Positions 1 through 7,809 of a DNA stretch of 64,000 nt are shown here, piece by piece. The stretch is from CAZNKU01 sp045545235. GTDB lineage: Bacteria > Bacillota > Clostridia > Monoglobales > Firm-18. The stretch spans positions 1 to 64,000 of the forward strand of contig JAZQAN010000065.1 in assembly GCA_045545235.1 (NCBI GenBank). The letters run 5' to 3'. The notes beneath the pieces are model-generated. The model did no database searches. It was not told where the DNA came from and saw nothing but the letters and a program-made list of their open reading frames with translations. Each line of letters opens with the position of its first letter. Positions within the stretch are counted from its first letter, which is position 1. The translations under genes and the position numbers were made by a program.

Positions 1-45
1 GATGAGTTCAAGACTCATCTTAAAGAAACACTTAACAATCAATAA
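1..45 (+). CDS. 3' end of an upstream gene (partial)
   Basis: The first 14 codons of frame 1 are open and end in TAA at 43-45, giving the tail DEFKTHLKETLNNQ. This is consistent with the last residues of a gene that begins left of the window. It is too short for any functional statement. The 119 bases that follow, up to lnu(C), contain no other open frame. Confidence 0.35.
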   Translation, partial: DEFKTHLKETLNNQ

Positions 46-115
46 CGACCTTTCAATGATAAATGTTTATGATTGCGATGAAAAATTATCATAAACTACA
101 AAGAAGAAATAAATG

Positions 116-124
116 TGCTATAAT
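116..124 (+). promoter_or_regulatory. Extended -10 promoter element for lnu(C)
   Basis: TGC directly followed by TATAAT (119-124) forms an extended -10 element about 40 bases before the lnu(C) start. No good -35 hexamer is seen 16-18 bases upstream, which is tolerated by extended -10 promoters. The resistance gene therefore seems to carry its own promoter. Confidence 0.4.
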
Positions 125-164
125 ATAAACAGTTAGACAAACTTGAATTTGTGAGGATGATAAG

Positions 165-659
165 ATGGTCAATATAACAGATGTAAGACAGATTCTTCAA
201 TTCGCAATAGATGCGGAGATTAAAGTCTTTCTTGATGGCGGCTGGGGTGTAGATGCACTTCTTGGACATCAGTCAAGAAGCCATAACGATATTGATATTT
301 TTGTAGAAAAGAAAGATTATCAGAATTTTATAGAGATAATACAAGCTAATGGATTTTATGAAATTAAGATGGAATATACAACATTGAATCATACTGTATG
401 GGAAGATGCGAAAAACAGAATTATTGATTTGCATTGTTTTGAATATACAGGCAAAGGTGAAATTCTTTATGAGGGGGATTGTTTTCCGTTAGAAATTTTT
501 TCAGGTAAAGGAAAAATTGAAGAGATAGAGGTTTCCTGTATTGAACCATATAGTCAAGTAATGTTCCATCTCGGATACGAGTTTGATGAAAATGATGTAC
601 ATGATGTGAAGTTATTGTGTGAGACATTTCATATCGAAGTTCCAAATGAGTATAGATAA
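165..659 (+). CDS. lnu(C): Lincosamide O-nucleotidyltransferase, Lnu(A)/Lnu(C) type
   Basis: The 164-residue product belongs to the small lincosamide nucleotidyltransferases, which inactivate lincomycin and clindamycin in the cytoplasm by adding AMP to a hydroxyl group. The nucleotidyltransferase core is visible as GGWGVDALLG (residues 25-34) followed by HNDIDIFV, which holds the metal-binding Asp-x-Asp pair. A second conserved block, RIIDLHCFE, follows near residue 85. The length equals that recalled for Lnu(C), and the wording from MVNITDV onward matches that class closely from memory; Lnu(A) is slightly shorter. The start is preceded by GAGGATG at good spacing. It sits in accessory DNA next to a recombinase module, as expected for mobile resistance cargo. 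The exact allele and any phenotype cannot be settled here. No transposase of the IS1-like kind known beside some lnu(C) copies is visible downstream. Confidence 0.82.
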   Translation: MVNITDVRQILQFAIDAEIKVFLDGGWGVDALLGHQSRSHNDIDIFVEKKDYQNFIEIIQANGFYEIKMEYTTLNHTVWEDAKNRIIDLHCFEYTGKGEILYEGDCFPLEIFSGKGKIEEIEVSCIEPYSQVMFHLGYEFDENDVHDVKLLCETFHIEVPNEYR

Positions 660-699
660 CGACAAATTCCAATTTATCGAATTGCTAAGGAGGTGCAAG

Positions 700-1128
700 A
701 TGAGCAATTTTGAATTTGAAGATATATTAAATATGCAATATCCGAACTCTGAAATAGAAAAAGACTTTCCGGATAAGATTCTCAGAGCTGCTCAATTTGC
801 TCCTTTCGCAGCGCTGACGGGATATGATGAAGCAGTTATTCAAACTGCAAGGCTAACCGATAGCAAATTAGAACTTGACGAATACACAAAAGAAGAACTC
901 AATAGAAAGCTGAACTTCCTGAAAGATAATCTTGATGATCTGCCTGAAACCTCAATAACATACTTTGTACCGGACAGTAAAAAAGCAGGTGGAAAATATG
1001 TTACTAAAAAGGGATATATCAAGAAAATTCGTGAATTTGAAAGTGATGTTGTTTTCGATGATGACACAGAAGTTTTGATTGATGATATTCTTTATGTAGA
1101 GAATGATTTATTTACCGATATTGAATAA
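700..1128 (+). CDS. YolD-like family protein
   Basis: This 142-residue protein carries the block RAAQFAPFAALTGYDEA (about residues 29-45) followed by an acidic, Glu/Lys-rich helical stretch, which is the signature of YolD-like proteins on clostridial mobile elements. Family members are usually paired with a Y-family DNA polymerase (UmuC-like), but no such gene is present in the part of the element seen here, so a partner may lie left of the window. The ATG at 700 was chosen because AAGGAGGTG lies seven bases upstream; the longer frame from 619 would overlap lnu(C) and lacks such a site. A strong terminator follows immediately. The role in DNA repair or mutagenesis is inferred only from family context. 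Confidence 0.7.
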   Translation: MSNFEFEDILNMQYPNSEIEKDFPDKILRAAQFAPFAALTGYDEAVIQTARLTDSKLELDEYTKEELNRKLNFLKDNLDDLPETSITYFVPDSKKAGGKYVTKKGYIKKIREFESDVVFDDDTEVLIDDILYVENDLFTDIE

Positions 1129-1140
1129 CTTAAAATTATG

Positions 1141-1170
1141 CCGTTGGTTTATTCAACCAACGGTTTTTTT
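1141..1170 (+). terminator. Intrinsic terminator after the YolD-like gene
   Basis: CCGTTGGTT and AACCAACGG form a perfect 9-bp stem with a 5-base loop, followed by seven T. It lies 12 bases past the YolD-like stop codon. Confidence 0.85.
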
Positions 1171-1209
1171 ATGCCTAAAATCGTTATCATATGAAAGGCG
1201 GGACAAATA

Positions 1210-1302
1210 ATGGCAGTTGCAGAAGTACAAGATCAGGTTAATGTATTTAAAGCAAATGCAATTGCTGTGATGCTTGCCTTACATAGATGGCAGACACCAT
1301 AG
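1210..1302 (+). CDS. Possible 30-residue micro-ORF
   Basis: An ATG preceded by AAAGGCGGG opens a 30-codon frame (MAVAEVQDQVNVF...) that ends in TAG just before a terminator. The product is a short amphipathic-looking peptide with no recognised family. It could be a real small protein, a leader peptide, or the remnant of a longer gene. The only support is the ribosome-binding site and the position between two terminators. Confidence 0.3.
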   Translation: MAVAEVQDQVNVFKANAIAVMLALHRWQTP

Positions 1303-1344
1303 GGGTACTTGTCGCTATTTTTAGAAATAAGGCTATCGAATTAA

Positions 1345-1376
1345 GGCGTCACGGAAAAATCCGTGGCGCTTTTTTT
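1345..1376 (+). terminator. Intrinsic terminator
   Basis: GCGTCACGGA and TCCGTGGCGC pair around a short A-rich loop and are followed by seven T. It closes the unit containing the 1210-1302 micro-ORF. Confidence 0.75.
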
Positions 1377-1588
1377 GACCTAATTTTCTGATGAAAAATA
1401 TCAAAAAATCTAATAATCTATCAAAAAATAAACGAATTTATCGTTTTATAAGATAATTTGATGAACGATTTATAGGGTTCGACAACAGGCTTCGACAGCA
1501 TATTCGGATAGAAAATAGTAAAATTATGGTAATTCTCACCGTAAATTATAGATTTATAAGGGTTAATGACAAACGGAGGTTTAATTCA

Positions 1589-1702
1589 ATGAAATTGCAA
1601 ATTTTATACACTAACAAGGTAAACAATGTAAATTTATATATTACTTATTCGAAATTTGCTGCGATAGGTGCTTTATACGACAAAGGGAGAGGTGGCTATT
1701 AA
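1589..1702 (+). CDS. Possible 37-residue small protein
   Basis: An ATG with a perfect GGAGGT eight bases upstream opens a frame of 37 codons ending in TAA. The product begins MKLQILYTNKVNN and ends in the Gly/Arg-rich FAAIGALYDKGRGGY. A terminator follows within 40 bases. No family is recognised. The strong ribosome-binding site makes translation plausible, but a leader peptide or gene remnant is equally possible. The preceding stretch 1377-1588 is AT-rich and shows no open frame, only short direct repeats of ATCAAAAAAT-like sequence. Confidence 0.4.
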   Translation: MKLQILYTNKVNNVNLYITYSKFAAIGALYDKGRGGY

Positions 1703-1740
1703 TTTCGTAACTAAAAAGCACATCGCATAACCACAGGAAG

Positions 1741-1774
1741 GGTGTCGCAGCAGATTTCGCTGCGGCACCTTTTT
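1741..1774 (+). terminator. Intrinsic terminator
   Basis: GGTGTCGCAGC and GCTGCGGCACC pair over 11 bases (one G-T pair) around a 7-base loop, followed by five T. Confidence 0.8.
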
Positions 1775-1863
1775 CTGTTCTTATGAGGTGCCGAAGATGA
1801 AAAGTTCTCGCAATTATTCTGTACATACTTGGATAATTAATATTAGAACTTTAACTCGTATTC

Positions 1864-1907
1864 AAGACTGCTACGAAGCCGGGTGTTGGCTTTGTGCGGT
1901 CTTTTTT
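1864..1907 (+). terminator. Intrinsic terminator or attenuator before the sigma-like gene
   Basis: AGACTGC pairs with GCGGTCT, and inside it AAGCC pairs with GGCTT, giving a two-part hairpin that runs into six T (1902-1907). It is about 110 bases before the sigma-like gene, so it either ends an upstream short transcript or attenuates the regulator. The rest of 1703-2017 holds only a small CCAATG/CATTGG hairpin (1925-1943). A 60-codon frame across this region overlaps the terminator and was not accepted. Confidence 0.65.
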
Positions 1908-2017
1908 GTTTTAGGCAATCCTAGCCAATGGACCAAGCATTGGTTCTCATATTATGGTAGATATCCATAGTGTCCTCATTCGAACTCAACACAAAAATTC
2001 GAATGGAGGATATCTTA

Positions 2018-2530
2018 ATGAAAGGAAAATTTTATAAATCAAGTTACGCATTAAATAGAAATAAGAAGGCTATTGTATATGAAAATGCTGACGGAACTAT
2101 TTTGGAAATTACCTTTGAAAAAATTGCTGCCGGAAATCCGAATTTTACAGAAGAGGATTTTGAAAAGCTAAAGGAGTTTTCAGACCAGATGTATTTAGAA
2201 GAACAACGAAGTGACGTTACATATCACAGGCACGTTAAAGTTGCTATTGATGAGATAGCGGATTCTGTTTGTTTTGCAACTGACTCATTTGAAGCAGAAT
2301 TATTGGACAAACTGTCAGATGATTCGCTCGGTAAACAAATTCGCGCAATCATGGACAAAAAACTAACAGATGTTCAACGCCGTAGATTTTTAATGTATTT
2401 GAACGGAATATCATCGGTGAAAATAGGAGAAATTGAGGGTTGCAGCCAGAATGCAGTATGGGATAGCATCGAGGGCGCAAGAAAAAAATTAAAAAAATTT
2501 TTAAAAATGACTTGTAGAAAGGCCTTTTAA
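2018..2530 (+). CDS. Sigma-70 region-4-like DNA-binding protein of a mobile element
   Basis: The 170-residue protein ends in a helix-turn-helix resembling sigma factor region 4: LTDVQRRRFLMYLNGIS followed by IGEIEGCSQNAVWDSIEGARKK (about residues 121-163). The first 100 residues are acidic and lack a recognisable core-RNA-polymerase-binding region 2, so it may act as a regulator rather than a full sigma factor. Proteins of this shape are common just upstream of the recombinase end of clostridial integrative elements. The ATG at 2018 has TGGAGGA eight bases upstream; a frame opening at 1970 has no such site. It lies upstream of the non-coding region and recombinase genes, so control of excision functions is a reasonable guess but not shown. 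Confidence 0.65.
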   Translation: MKGKFYKSSYALNRNKKAIVYENADGTILEITFEKIAAGNPNFTEEDFEKLKEFSDQMYLEEQRSDVTYHRHVKVAIDEIADSVCFATDSFEAELLDKLSDDSLGKQIRAIMDKKLTDVQRRRFLMYLNGISSVKIGEIEGCSQNAVWDSIEGARKKLKKFLKMTCRKAF

Positions 2531-2570
2531 AAGATAATTAGTGAAGGGGTAATTTTTTATACCTTCATTT

Positions 2571-2900
2571 GAACCTTGAAAATTGAATACCCAACAACGA
2601 ATACATTAGCAATAATTCGAGCAGGTTGCGAATGCGCCAAGACTACCTGTGAAGGACAAGCCTTCATAAAACGGATCGCCGAGATAAGGTACGAGCGTGT
2701 CTCCATTTAGCAACACTACGGAAAATGACTTCCCGTATTTGCCAAGACGATTATTGCCTATAATGATACTCCCGTATAGTCGAGGTTAGGTCCCAGAGTA
2801 CGGCCCGGGCGCTGCCGGGGAGGTGAGAGTCCTGTGATGCTTTAAGTCAAAGCAGTTCGTGTGATTGCCCGTGAGTCAGGGGACAGGAAAAATTCTGATT
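2571..2900 (+). ncRNA. Candidate structured non-coding RNA
   Basis: This stretch between the sigma-like gene and the recombinases has no credible open frame, is clearly richer in GC than its surroundings (notably 2780-2880), and contains many possible helices. Visible pairs include CAGGT/ACCTG (2622-2626 with 2645-2649), TGAAGG/CCTTCA (2650-2666), TACGG/CCGTA around 2717-2736, CCGTA with TACGG (2773-2777 with 2799-2803), CCCGG/CCGGG (2804-2819) and TGCTTT/AAAGCA (2838-2854). GTCCTG near 2829 can pair with CAGGGGAC near 2878, closing a multi-helix domain. It does not match the riboswitch, RNase P, SRP or tmRNA signatures I could check by eye. The identity is unknown, and it could be a leader, a regulatory RNA or a DNA site for recombination. 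Confidence 0.4.
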
Positions 2901-2950
2901 TAAAATCAAAATTAATTATAACATGCAATATGTAACTATATACAGACTGT

Positions 2951-2980
2951 CAGGGTGCTTTATTGTAAGCACCCTGCTTT
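2951..2980 (+). terminator. Long hairpin, probable terminator or attenuator
   Basis: CAGGGTGCTT and AAGCACCCTG form a perfect 10-bp stem with a 6-base loop, followed by CTTTCTGTCTCT. The T run is interrupted, so termination may be partial. It lies directly before the ribosome-binding site of the 3008 gene. Confidence 0.55.
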
Positions 2981-3007
2981 CTGTCTCTTAAATCGGAGGT
3001 AAGATTT

Positions 3008-3163
3008 ATGGCAGAAAACAATTGGAATGCGCAAGCAACATTTATTTATATAAAAAAAGAAGTAGAAAAGTTGGCAATGGAATATAATTTGTCAACAGAA
3101 CAGAGAGAACAACTTGAAATGAGCATAGCACAGAAGCTCGGAGCATCTGTTGTTTTATGTTAG
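3008..3163 (+). CDS. Small helical protein, unknown function
   Basis: A 51-residue frame starts at an ATG with GGAGGT eight bases upstream. The product (MAENNWNAQATFIYIKKEVE...) is charged and mostly helix-forming, with no membrane segment and no cysteine pair. No family is recognised. It is the first gene after the non-coding region and is followed 100 bases later by the first recombinase, so it may belong to the recombination module, for instance as a small accessory DNA-binding protein; that role is inferred only from position. Confidence 0.55.
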   Translation: MAENNWNAQATFIYIKKEVEKLAMEYNLSTEQREQLEMSIAQKLGASVVLC

Positions 3164-3265
3164 GTATGCTTCATTTTGACAGATATTTTTGTTGGTATCT
3201 GTGAATGGATATATTAAAAGATTTGTGGTATTGTTGTCGTGAAATAAAGGAAAGGAGATGACAAA

Positions 3266-4822
3266 ATGGCTGAAGTAATCGTAATTCAACCTACAAAGAA
3301 TTTGGATTATATAACAGGGAAAATCAGGGTGGGGGCTTACATAAGAGTAAGTAGTGATTCTGATGATCAGGAAAATTCATATATTGTGCAGTACGATTAC
3401 TATACCAAGCTCATAGCATCAAATCCAGACTGGGTATTCGTGGACATATATGCCGATGAAGGAATCACAGGTACAGCAACAGAAAAAAGAGATGACTTCA
3501 ATAGAATGTATCAAGACTGTAAGGATGGTAAGTTAGACTTAATCCTAACAAAATCAGTATCGAGATTCGCTCGAAACACCCTCGACTGTGTGGAAATAGC
3601 AAGAAAACTCAGGGTTCTTGGAGTGGGTGTGAAATTTGAAAAAGAAAACATTAATACGATGAATATGACAAGCGAGGTTGAACTTGCTGCATTAGGCTCA
3701 ATTGCACAGGAAGAGTCAATGTCAACATCAAAGAATGTCCGCATGGGTATTCAGTACAGAATGAGCAATGGAACATTCAAGCAGGGATGCATACCATACG
3801 GATTCAAAGTCGCAAATGAGGAATGGGTTATAATTGAAGAACAGGCAAAAATAGTAAGGCTCATATTCAATGCCTACTTAAATGGAAATAGCCTAAGAAA
3901 AATTGCCGATCAGCTTACACAAGCAAAGGTAATAAAAAATGATGGTACATATAAATGGAATGAAAAGTATATCGCATACATTATCCGAAATGTCAGGTAT
4001 AAAGGAGATGCCCTCCTACAGAAGACATATACGGAAGAATTCCCCTTCAAGTCAAAAACGAACCACGGCGAGAGGGATATGTACTATGTTAAGAATAGCA
4101 ATCCGGCAATCGTAATTGCAGAGATATTCGATAAGGCGAATAAACTTCTGGACGAACAAGGAAAAAGATTCAGAACGAATACGGAACCAAGAGGTCACCT
4201 ACTATCAAAAAAGATTTATTGTAAAGAATGCGGAACAATGTACCGCAGGAAGTCAGGTGAAATCAGAGTGTTTTGGGTATGCAGAAAAAAAGACCATAAC
4301 GGAAGTGACTGCAATGCTCCGCAGATATCCGAACAAATCATCTGTAACGGATTCGTGAATGTATATAACCGGCTTGTAAATAATATGGAAATCATACTAA
4401 CACCAATAGTAACTCAGCTAAATGAACTCAGGAATCAAAGGCTGAGAAGCACAGGGTTGGTTGAAAATATAAACAAGGAAATAGCAGAACTGTCAGAGCA
4501 GATTCTCATGTACCAGTCAGCGAAATCGCAAGGGTATATGGAATCTGCTCTGTTCTTAGAAGAAAGTAATAAAGCAAACAATAGAATCGCACAACTAAAA
4601 AAAGAGAAAAAACTGCTTATGGGAAATGACGAGTGTGAAAAAGTAATCAAGAAAACAGAAAAACTGATAAACATACTTAAAACATCAGGACCAATAAGCG
4701 AAATGGACAAAAGCATCTTTGGTAAGGTGATACAAAAAATATGGATAGACAAAGATAAAAACCTTACATATGAACTTATAAACGGATTGGAACTTGCGGT
4801 AACATATCAGGAGGTAATGTAA
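3266..4822 (+). CDS. Large serine recombinase 1 (complete)
   Basis: The 518-residue protein has the full architecture of a large serine recombinase that cuts and joins att sites to integrate or excise an element. The catalytic resolvase domain (about 20-165) shows YIRVSS with Arg27 and the nucleophile Ser29, and SRFAR with Arg100 and Arg103. The recombinase domain follows (about 175-300), then a zinc ribbon with Cys319, Cys322, Cys339 and Cys349, then a coiled-coil stretch rich in Glu, Lys and Leu (about 400-465). All key residues are present, so it should be active. AAAGGAGATG precedes the start. It is the first of five co-directional genes spaced by 0 to 32 bases, which reads as an operon. 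Integrase versus excision partner cannot be decided from sequence. Confidence 0.92.
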   Translation: MAEVIVIQPTKNLDYITGKIRVGAYIRVSSDSDDQENSYIVQYDYYTKLIASNPDWVFVDIYADEGITGTATEKRDDFNRMYQDCKDGKLDLILTKSVSRFARNTLDCVEIARKLRVLGVGVKFEKENINTMNMTSEVELAALGSIAQEESMSTSKNVRMGIQYRMSNGTFKQGCIPYGFKVANEEWVIIEEQAKIVRLIFNAYLNGNSLRKIADQLTQAKVIKNDGTYKWNEKYIAYIIRNVRYKGDALLQKTYTEEFPFKSKTNHGERDMYYVKNSNPAIVIAEIFDKANKLLDEQGKRFRTNTEPRGHLLSKKIYCKECGTMYRRKSGEIRVFWVCRKKDHNGSDCNAPQISEQIICNGFVNVYNRLVNNMEIILTPIVTQLNELRNQRLRSTGLVENINKEIAELSEQILMYQSAKSQGYMESALFLEESNKANNRIAQLKKEKKLLMGNDECEKVIKKTEKLINILKTSGPISEMDKSIFGKVIQKIWIDKDKNLTYELINGLELAVTYQEVM

Positions 4823-5701
4823 ATGGCAAACAGATATATACCATTCGGCTATGAAATAAGAGATGGTGTGATATGCATAGTTGAAAGAGAAACTGAGGTA
4901 GTACAAAGTGTCTATGCACTGTATATTCAAGGAATGTCGCTGCTTGCCATAGCAGAGCGATTGAACATGCTCCCAATAACTTATGCAAGCGATGGTAGAG
5001 CATGGGACAAGCATATGGTAAAAAGGATACTTGAAAATCCAAAATATAAAGGAGAAAAGGGATATCCTGCAATCATAACTGAAGAAACTGCAAAACTTGT
5101 TATCGAATGCAAGTCAAAAAAATACACACATCAGAGTGAAGAGGACAAGCAAAGAGTTGATGCATACAGAGCTAAAACACAATGTGGAATATGCGGAAGT
5201 AATATGATACGACTGCATGCAGGATCAGGGAAAAAGAGAAGACTATATTGGAAATGTTCAAATGAGGAATGCTTGGGGCATCGACAAAACTTTAACGAGA
5301 AGATACTAAACGGAATCGTTGCAGAGTTGATGAATGAAATAGCAGAGAACCTCACGCTGATAGAAACCGAGACTGTCAAGGACTACGAAAAGGACAGCAC
5401 GGTCATACAAGCTCATAATGAACTGATTGAGGTAATGGAAAATCCAGAAAGTGAAATTGAAGATGCAATAAATAGAATCATGAATCTAGCATCAGTAAAA
5501 TTCACTCTATGCAAAGAGGGAGATAATACTGCCGTAACAGAAAGAATCAAGACCAGTATGGCAATATACCCGAAAAAGGCAAATGTAGACGGTGAGGTTA
5601 TCGAAAAGATAGTCAGAAAAATAAGAATGTATCCCAACAAGCAACTCGCTATAGAATTCATAAATGGTAAGGAATTCGAAAGAAAGGCGAGTGTAGTATA
5701 A
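4823..5701 (+). CDS. Recombinase lacking the catalytic domain
   Basis: The 292-residue protein starts directly at IPFGYEIRDG, which is the beginning of the recombinase domain of large serine recombinases, and continues through the NPKYKG block to a zinc ribbon (Cys121, Cys124, Cys145, Cys150) and a C-terminal helical part. The resolvase domain with its serine nucleophile is wholly absent. Its ATG abuts the stop codon of recombinase 1 and CAGGAGG lies within that gene, so it is translated as its own product rather than being a broken C-terminus. It can probably bind att-type DNA but not cut it, suggesting an accessory or specificity role. Loss of an original N-terminus by deletion is the alternative. 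Confidence 0.85.
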   Translation: MANRYIPFGYEIRDGVICIVERETEVVQSVYALYIQGMSLLAIAERLNMLPITYASDGRAWDKHMVKRILENPKYKGEKGYPAIITEETAKLVIECKSKKYTHQSEEDKQRVDAYRAKTQCGICGSNMIRLHAGSGKKRRLYWKCSNEECLGHRQNFNEKILNGIVAELMNEIAENLTLIETETVKDYEKDSTVIQAHNELIEVMENPESEIEDAINRIMNLASVKFTLCKEGDNTAVTERIKTSMAIYPKKANVDGEVIEKIVRKIRMYPNKQLAIEFINGKEFERKASVV

Positions 5702-5733
5702 GAAAAAACAGTATCAGGAATAGAGGTGACCAG

Positions 5734-7377
5734 ATGAATGTAGCATATGCTCCGACACAGACCTTACCACCAATGGAAGTAATAATACTTCCGGCTAACA
5801 AGGACCTTGTCAAGAAAGAAAAGAAAAAAGGAAGATTAAAAGTTTGTGCATACTGCCGTGTCAGTACAGATGACGAAGAGCAGCTTACAAGTTACGAAGC
5901 ACAGATAGGCTACTACACCGAAAAAATACAAAGCAATCCTGAATGGCAATTTGTCGAAGTATTCGCAGATGAAGGTATATCAGGTGTTATGACAAAAAAA
6001 CGAGATGATTTCAACCGAATGATTGAAATGTGTCGAGAAGGAAAAATCGACAGAATACTAACGAAATCAATCTCACGATTCGCTCGAAATCTTGTAGACA
6101 GTATCAAATACATCCGTGAACTTAAAAGCCTTGGGGTATCCGTATACTTTGAAAAAGAAAATATCGATACAGGCGAGATGACAAGTGAAATGATGGTTGC
6201 ATTGTACAGTGTATTCGCACAGGCAGAAAGTGAATCGCACAGTAACAACATAAAACTTGGTAAACGATTCGGATTCAAACTTGGCCGAGTACCGATGATG
6301 TATAATAACCTTATGGGATACAGAAAAGGCACTGATGGTGAACCGGAAATCGTACCAGAAGAAGCAGAAATAATAAGACTGATATTTAGGAAGTTCCTTG
6401 ATGGAATGAGTTACGGTGCAATTGCAAAATACTTAAAAGCACAAGGAATAAAGACTAAAAAAGGAAAGACAGATTGGTCTACATCGGTAATAATGAATAT
6501 CCTTACCAACGAGAAATTCAAAGGAGATGTACTTGTCCAAAAAACCTATATAGTAGACTTGTTCACTAAAAAGTCTGCAAGAAATACAGGCGAACTTCCA
6601 ATGTACTACATAAAGAATCATCACATACCAATCATTGAACCTGCTGTCTATGATATGGTTCAAGTGGAGCTTGCAAGACGAAACAGTCTAAAATCAACAT
6701 CAGACAAGAATAGCACAATGAAGTCAAAGTACAGTAGTAAATATGCCTTAACAGGGCTTGTAGTATGTGGCGATTGCGGTGCAAAGTATCGTAGAATAAC
6801 CTGGGCGAGAAACGGCACGAAAAAGATAGTATGGAGATGTACAAGCAGAATCGATTATGGAAAAAAGTACTGCACAAAATCCGTGACAATCGAAGAAGAT
6901 AGACTTCACAGTGCAATTGTGTCGGCAATGAATTCACTGCTCGATAACTCAGAAAAAATAAAGGCACTGATTCATGGAAGTATAGCTGAAATACTGACTG
7001 CACCCGATACAGAGAAACAAATTCTCGGCTTAACAAGTAGCATCAAAATGAAAAATGCAGAAATTGTAGATATCATACGAGAAGGAGTGGAAAAGCGAGA
7101 GGATAGGGCGATAATATCAGAGAGGTGCAAAGAAAAACATGATGAAGTAAGTAAGCTCCAAGCAAAACTTAATGCTGCAACTGCGAAGCAACAAATGGAA
7201 AATTCACAGACAGGTCAACTTAGAGAAATCTATGATGCAATAAACAGAATTCCTGGCAAGTTCACCGAATATGATGACGAGGTCGCTAGAATGATGATAA
7301 GTAAAGTAAAAATACTGACAGAAGAAAGAGCTGAAATTACAATGTTCAACGCCGTGAATCTTACGGTAAATATATAA
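5734..7377 (+). CDS. Large serine recombinase 2 (complete)
   Basis: This 547-residue protein is a second full large serine recombinase. After a basic N-terminal extension of about 34 residues, the catalytic domain shows YCRVST with Arg42 and the nucleophile Ser44, and SRFAR with Arg115 and Arg118. The DEGISG and EKENIDT blocks are intact. A recombinase domain (about 185-320) and a zinc ribbon beginning CGDCGAKYRR follow, then a helical C-terminus. It is clearly related to recombinase 1 but diverged, so the two are probably not a recent duplication. AGAGGTGACC precedes the ATG. Two recombinases in one element may act together or on different sites, as the paired ccr genes of staphylococcal cassettes do; that comparison is an analogy. 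Confidence 0.92.
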   Translation: MNVAYAPTQTLPPMEVIILPANKDLVKKEKKKGRLKVCAYCRVSTDDEEQLTSYEAQIGYYTEKIQSNPEWQFVEVFADEGISGVMTKKRDDFNRMIEMCREGKIDRILTKSISRFARNLVDSIKYIRELKSLGVSVYFEKENIDTGEMTSEMMVALYSVFAQAESESHSNNIKLGKRFGFKLGRVPMMYNNLMGYRKGTDGEPEIVPEEAEIIRLIFRKFLDGMSYGAIAKYLKAQGIKTKKGKTDWSTSVIMNILTNEKFKGDVLVQKTYIVDLFTKKSARNTGELPMYYIKNHHIPIIEPAVYDMVQVELARRNSLKSTSDKNSTMKSKYSSKYALTGLVVCGDCGAKYRRITWARNGTKKIVWRCTSRIDYGKKYCTKSVTIEEDRLHSAIVSAMNSLLDNSEKIKALIHGSIAEILTAPDTEKQILGLTSSIKMKNAEIVDIIREGVEKREDRAIISERCKEKHDEVSKLQAKLNAATAKQQMENSQTGQLREIYDAINRIPGKFTEYDDEVARMMISKVKILTEERAEITMFNAVNLTVNI

Positions 7378-7394
7378 AGAAAGGAGAAAGCCAT

Positions 7395-7796
7395 ATGAAC
7401 AAGGTTATAAAAAAATCAAATGCAGTAACTCTAATGGCAAACCCAAAGATCGAACTTGAGGTTAAATACACCAATAGACCTGAATTTCAAGCAATAATGG
7501 ATGATATGCGAAACAACAAGACAGATATGATAATGATGCCGAGAGTTGCGGATTTATCAAGAGATCCTGTAGATGTAAAGGCAGCATGCAAAGAAATTAT
7601 CGGAATGAAAAAGGATGTTCAGTTCACTGCGGATAAGCTTATGGGAAAGGATATTCTTAAAATGTCTGATGATGAGATTCTAAAAATAACAATGGCAACA
7701 CTTGAGGATGACATGGTTATCATCGTAGATACACCGGAAATTGCAATGGAAATGATAAGCAAATCAAAAAACAACAACGAAATGACGTTGAAATAG
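7395..7796 (+). CDS. Degenerate resolvase-domain protein (catalytically dead, partial fold)
   Basis: The 133-residue product resembles the second half of a serine recombinase catalytic domain. RPEFQAIMDDMRNNKTDMI (residues 28-46) lines up with the RDDFNRM...KIDRIL region, and PRVADLSRDPVDV (49-61) with KSISRFARNLVDS of recombinase 2. In this alignment the first catalytic arginine of SRFAR becomes Asp53, while the second is kept as Arg56. The N-terminal strand with the serine nucleophile is missing; the first 25 residues are short and unrelated. The C-terminus holds a further 50 residues (MSDDEILKITM...) of unknown type. AAAGGAG precedes the ATG, and the frame is intact with normal codon use, so it is maintained rather than decaying. 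A dimerisation partner or regulator of the active recombinases is a plausible role. Confidence 0.65.
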   Translation: MNKVIKKSNAVTLMANPKIELEVKYTNRPEFQAIMDDMRNNKTDMIMMPRVADLSRDPVDVKAACKEIIGMKKDVQFTADKLMGKDILKMSDDEILKITMATLEDDMVIIVDTPEIAMEMISKSKNNNEMTLK

Positions 7797-7809
7797 TGGA
7801 GGAAATGTA

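Noticed and set aside
619..699. N-terminal extension of the YolD-like gene
   Set aside because: It overlaps lnu(C); the ATG at 700 has a near-perfect AAGGAGG and fits the family start.
1788..1970. 60-codon plus-strand frame
   Set aside because: It crosses a strong intrinsic terminator (1864-1907), has no good ribosome-binding site and no family-like wording.
2780..2890. Resemblance of GAGTCAGGGGACAGG to a cobalamin-riboswitch box
   Set aside because: The rest of the cobalamin aptamer (conserved core before it and GCC end) is missing, and no B12-related gene follows.
5913..6332. 139-codon minus-strand frame
   Set aside because: It is antisense to the catalytic domain of recombinase 2, with no ribosome-binding site.
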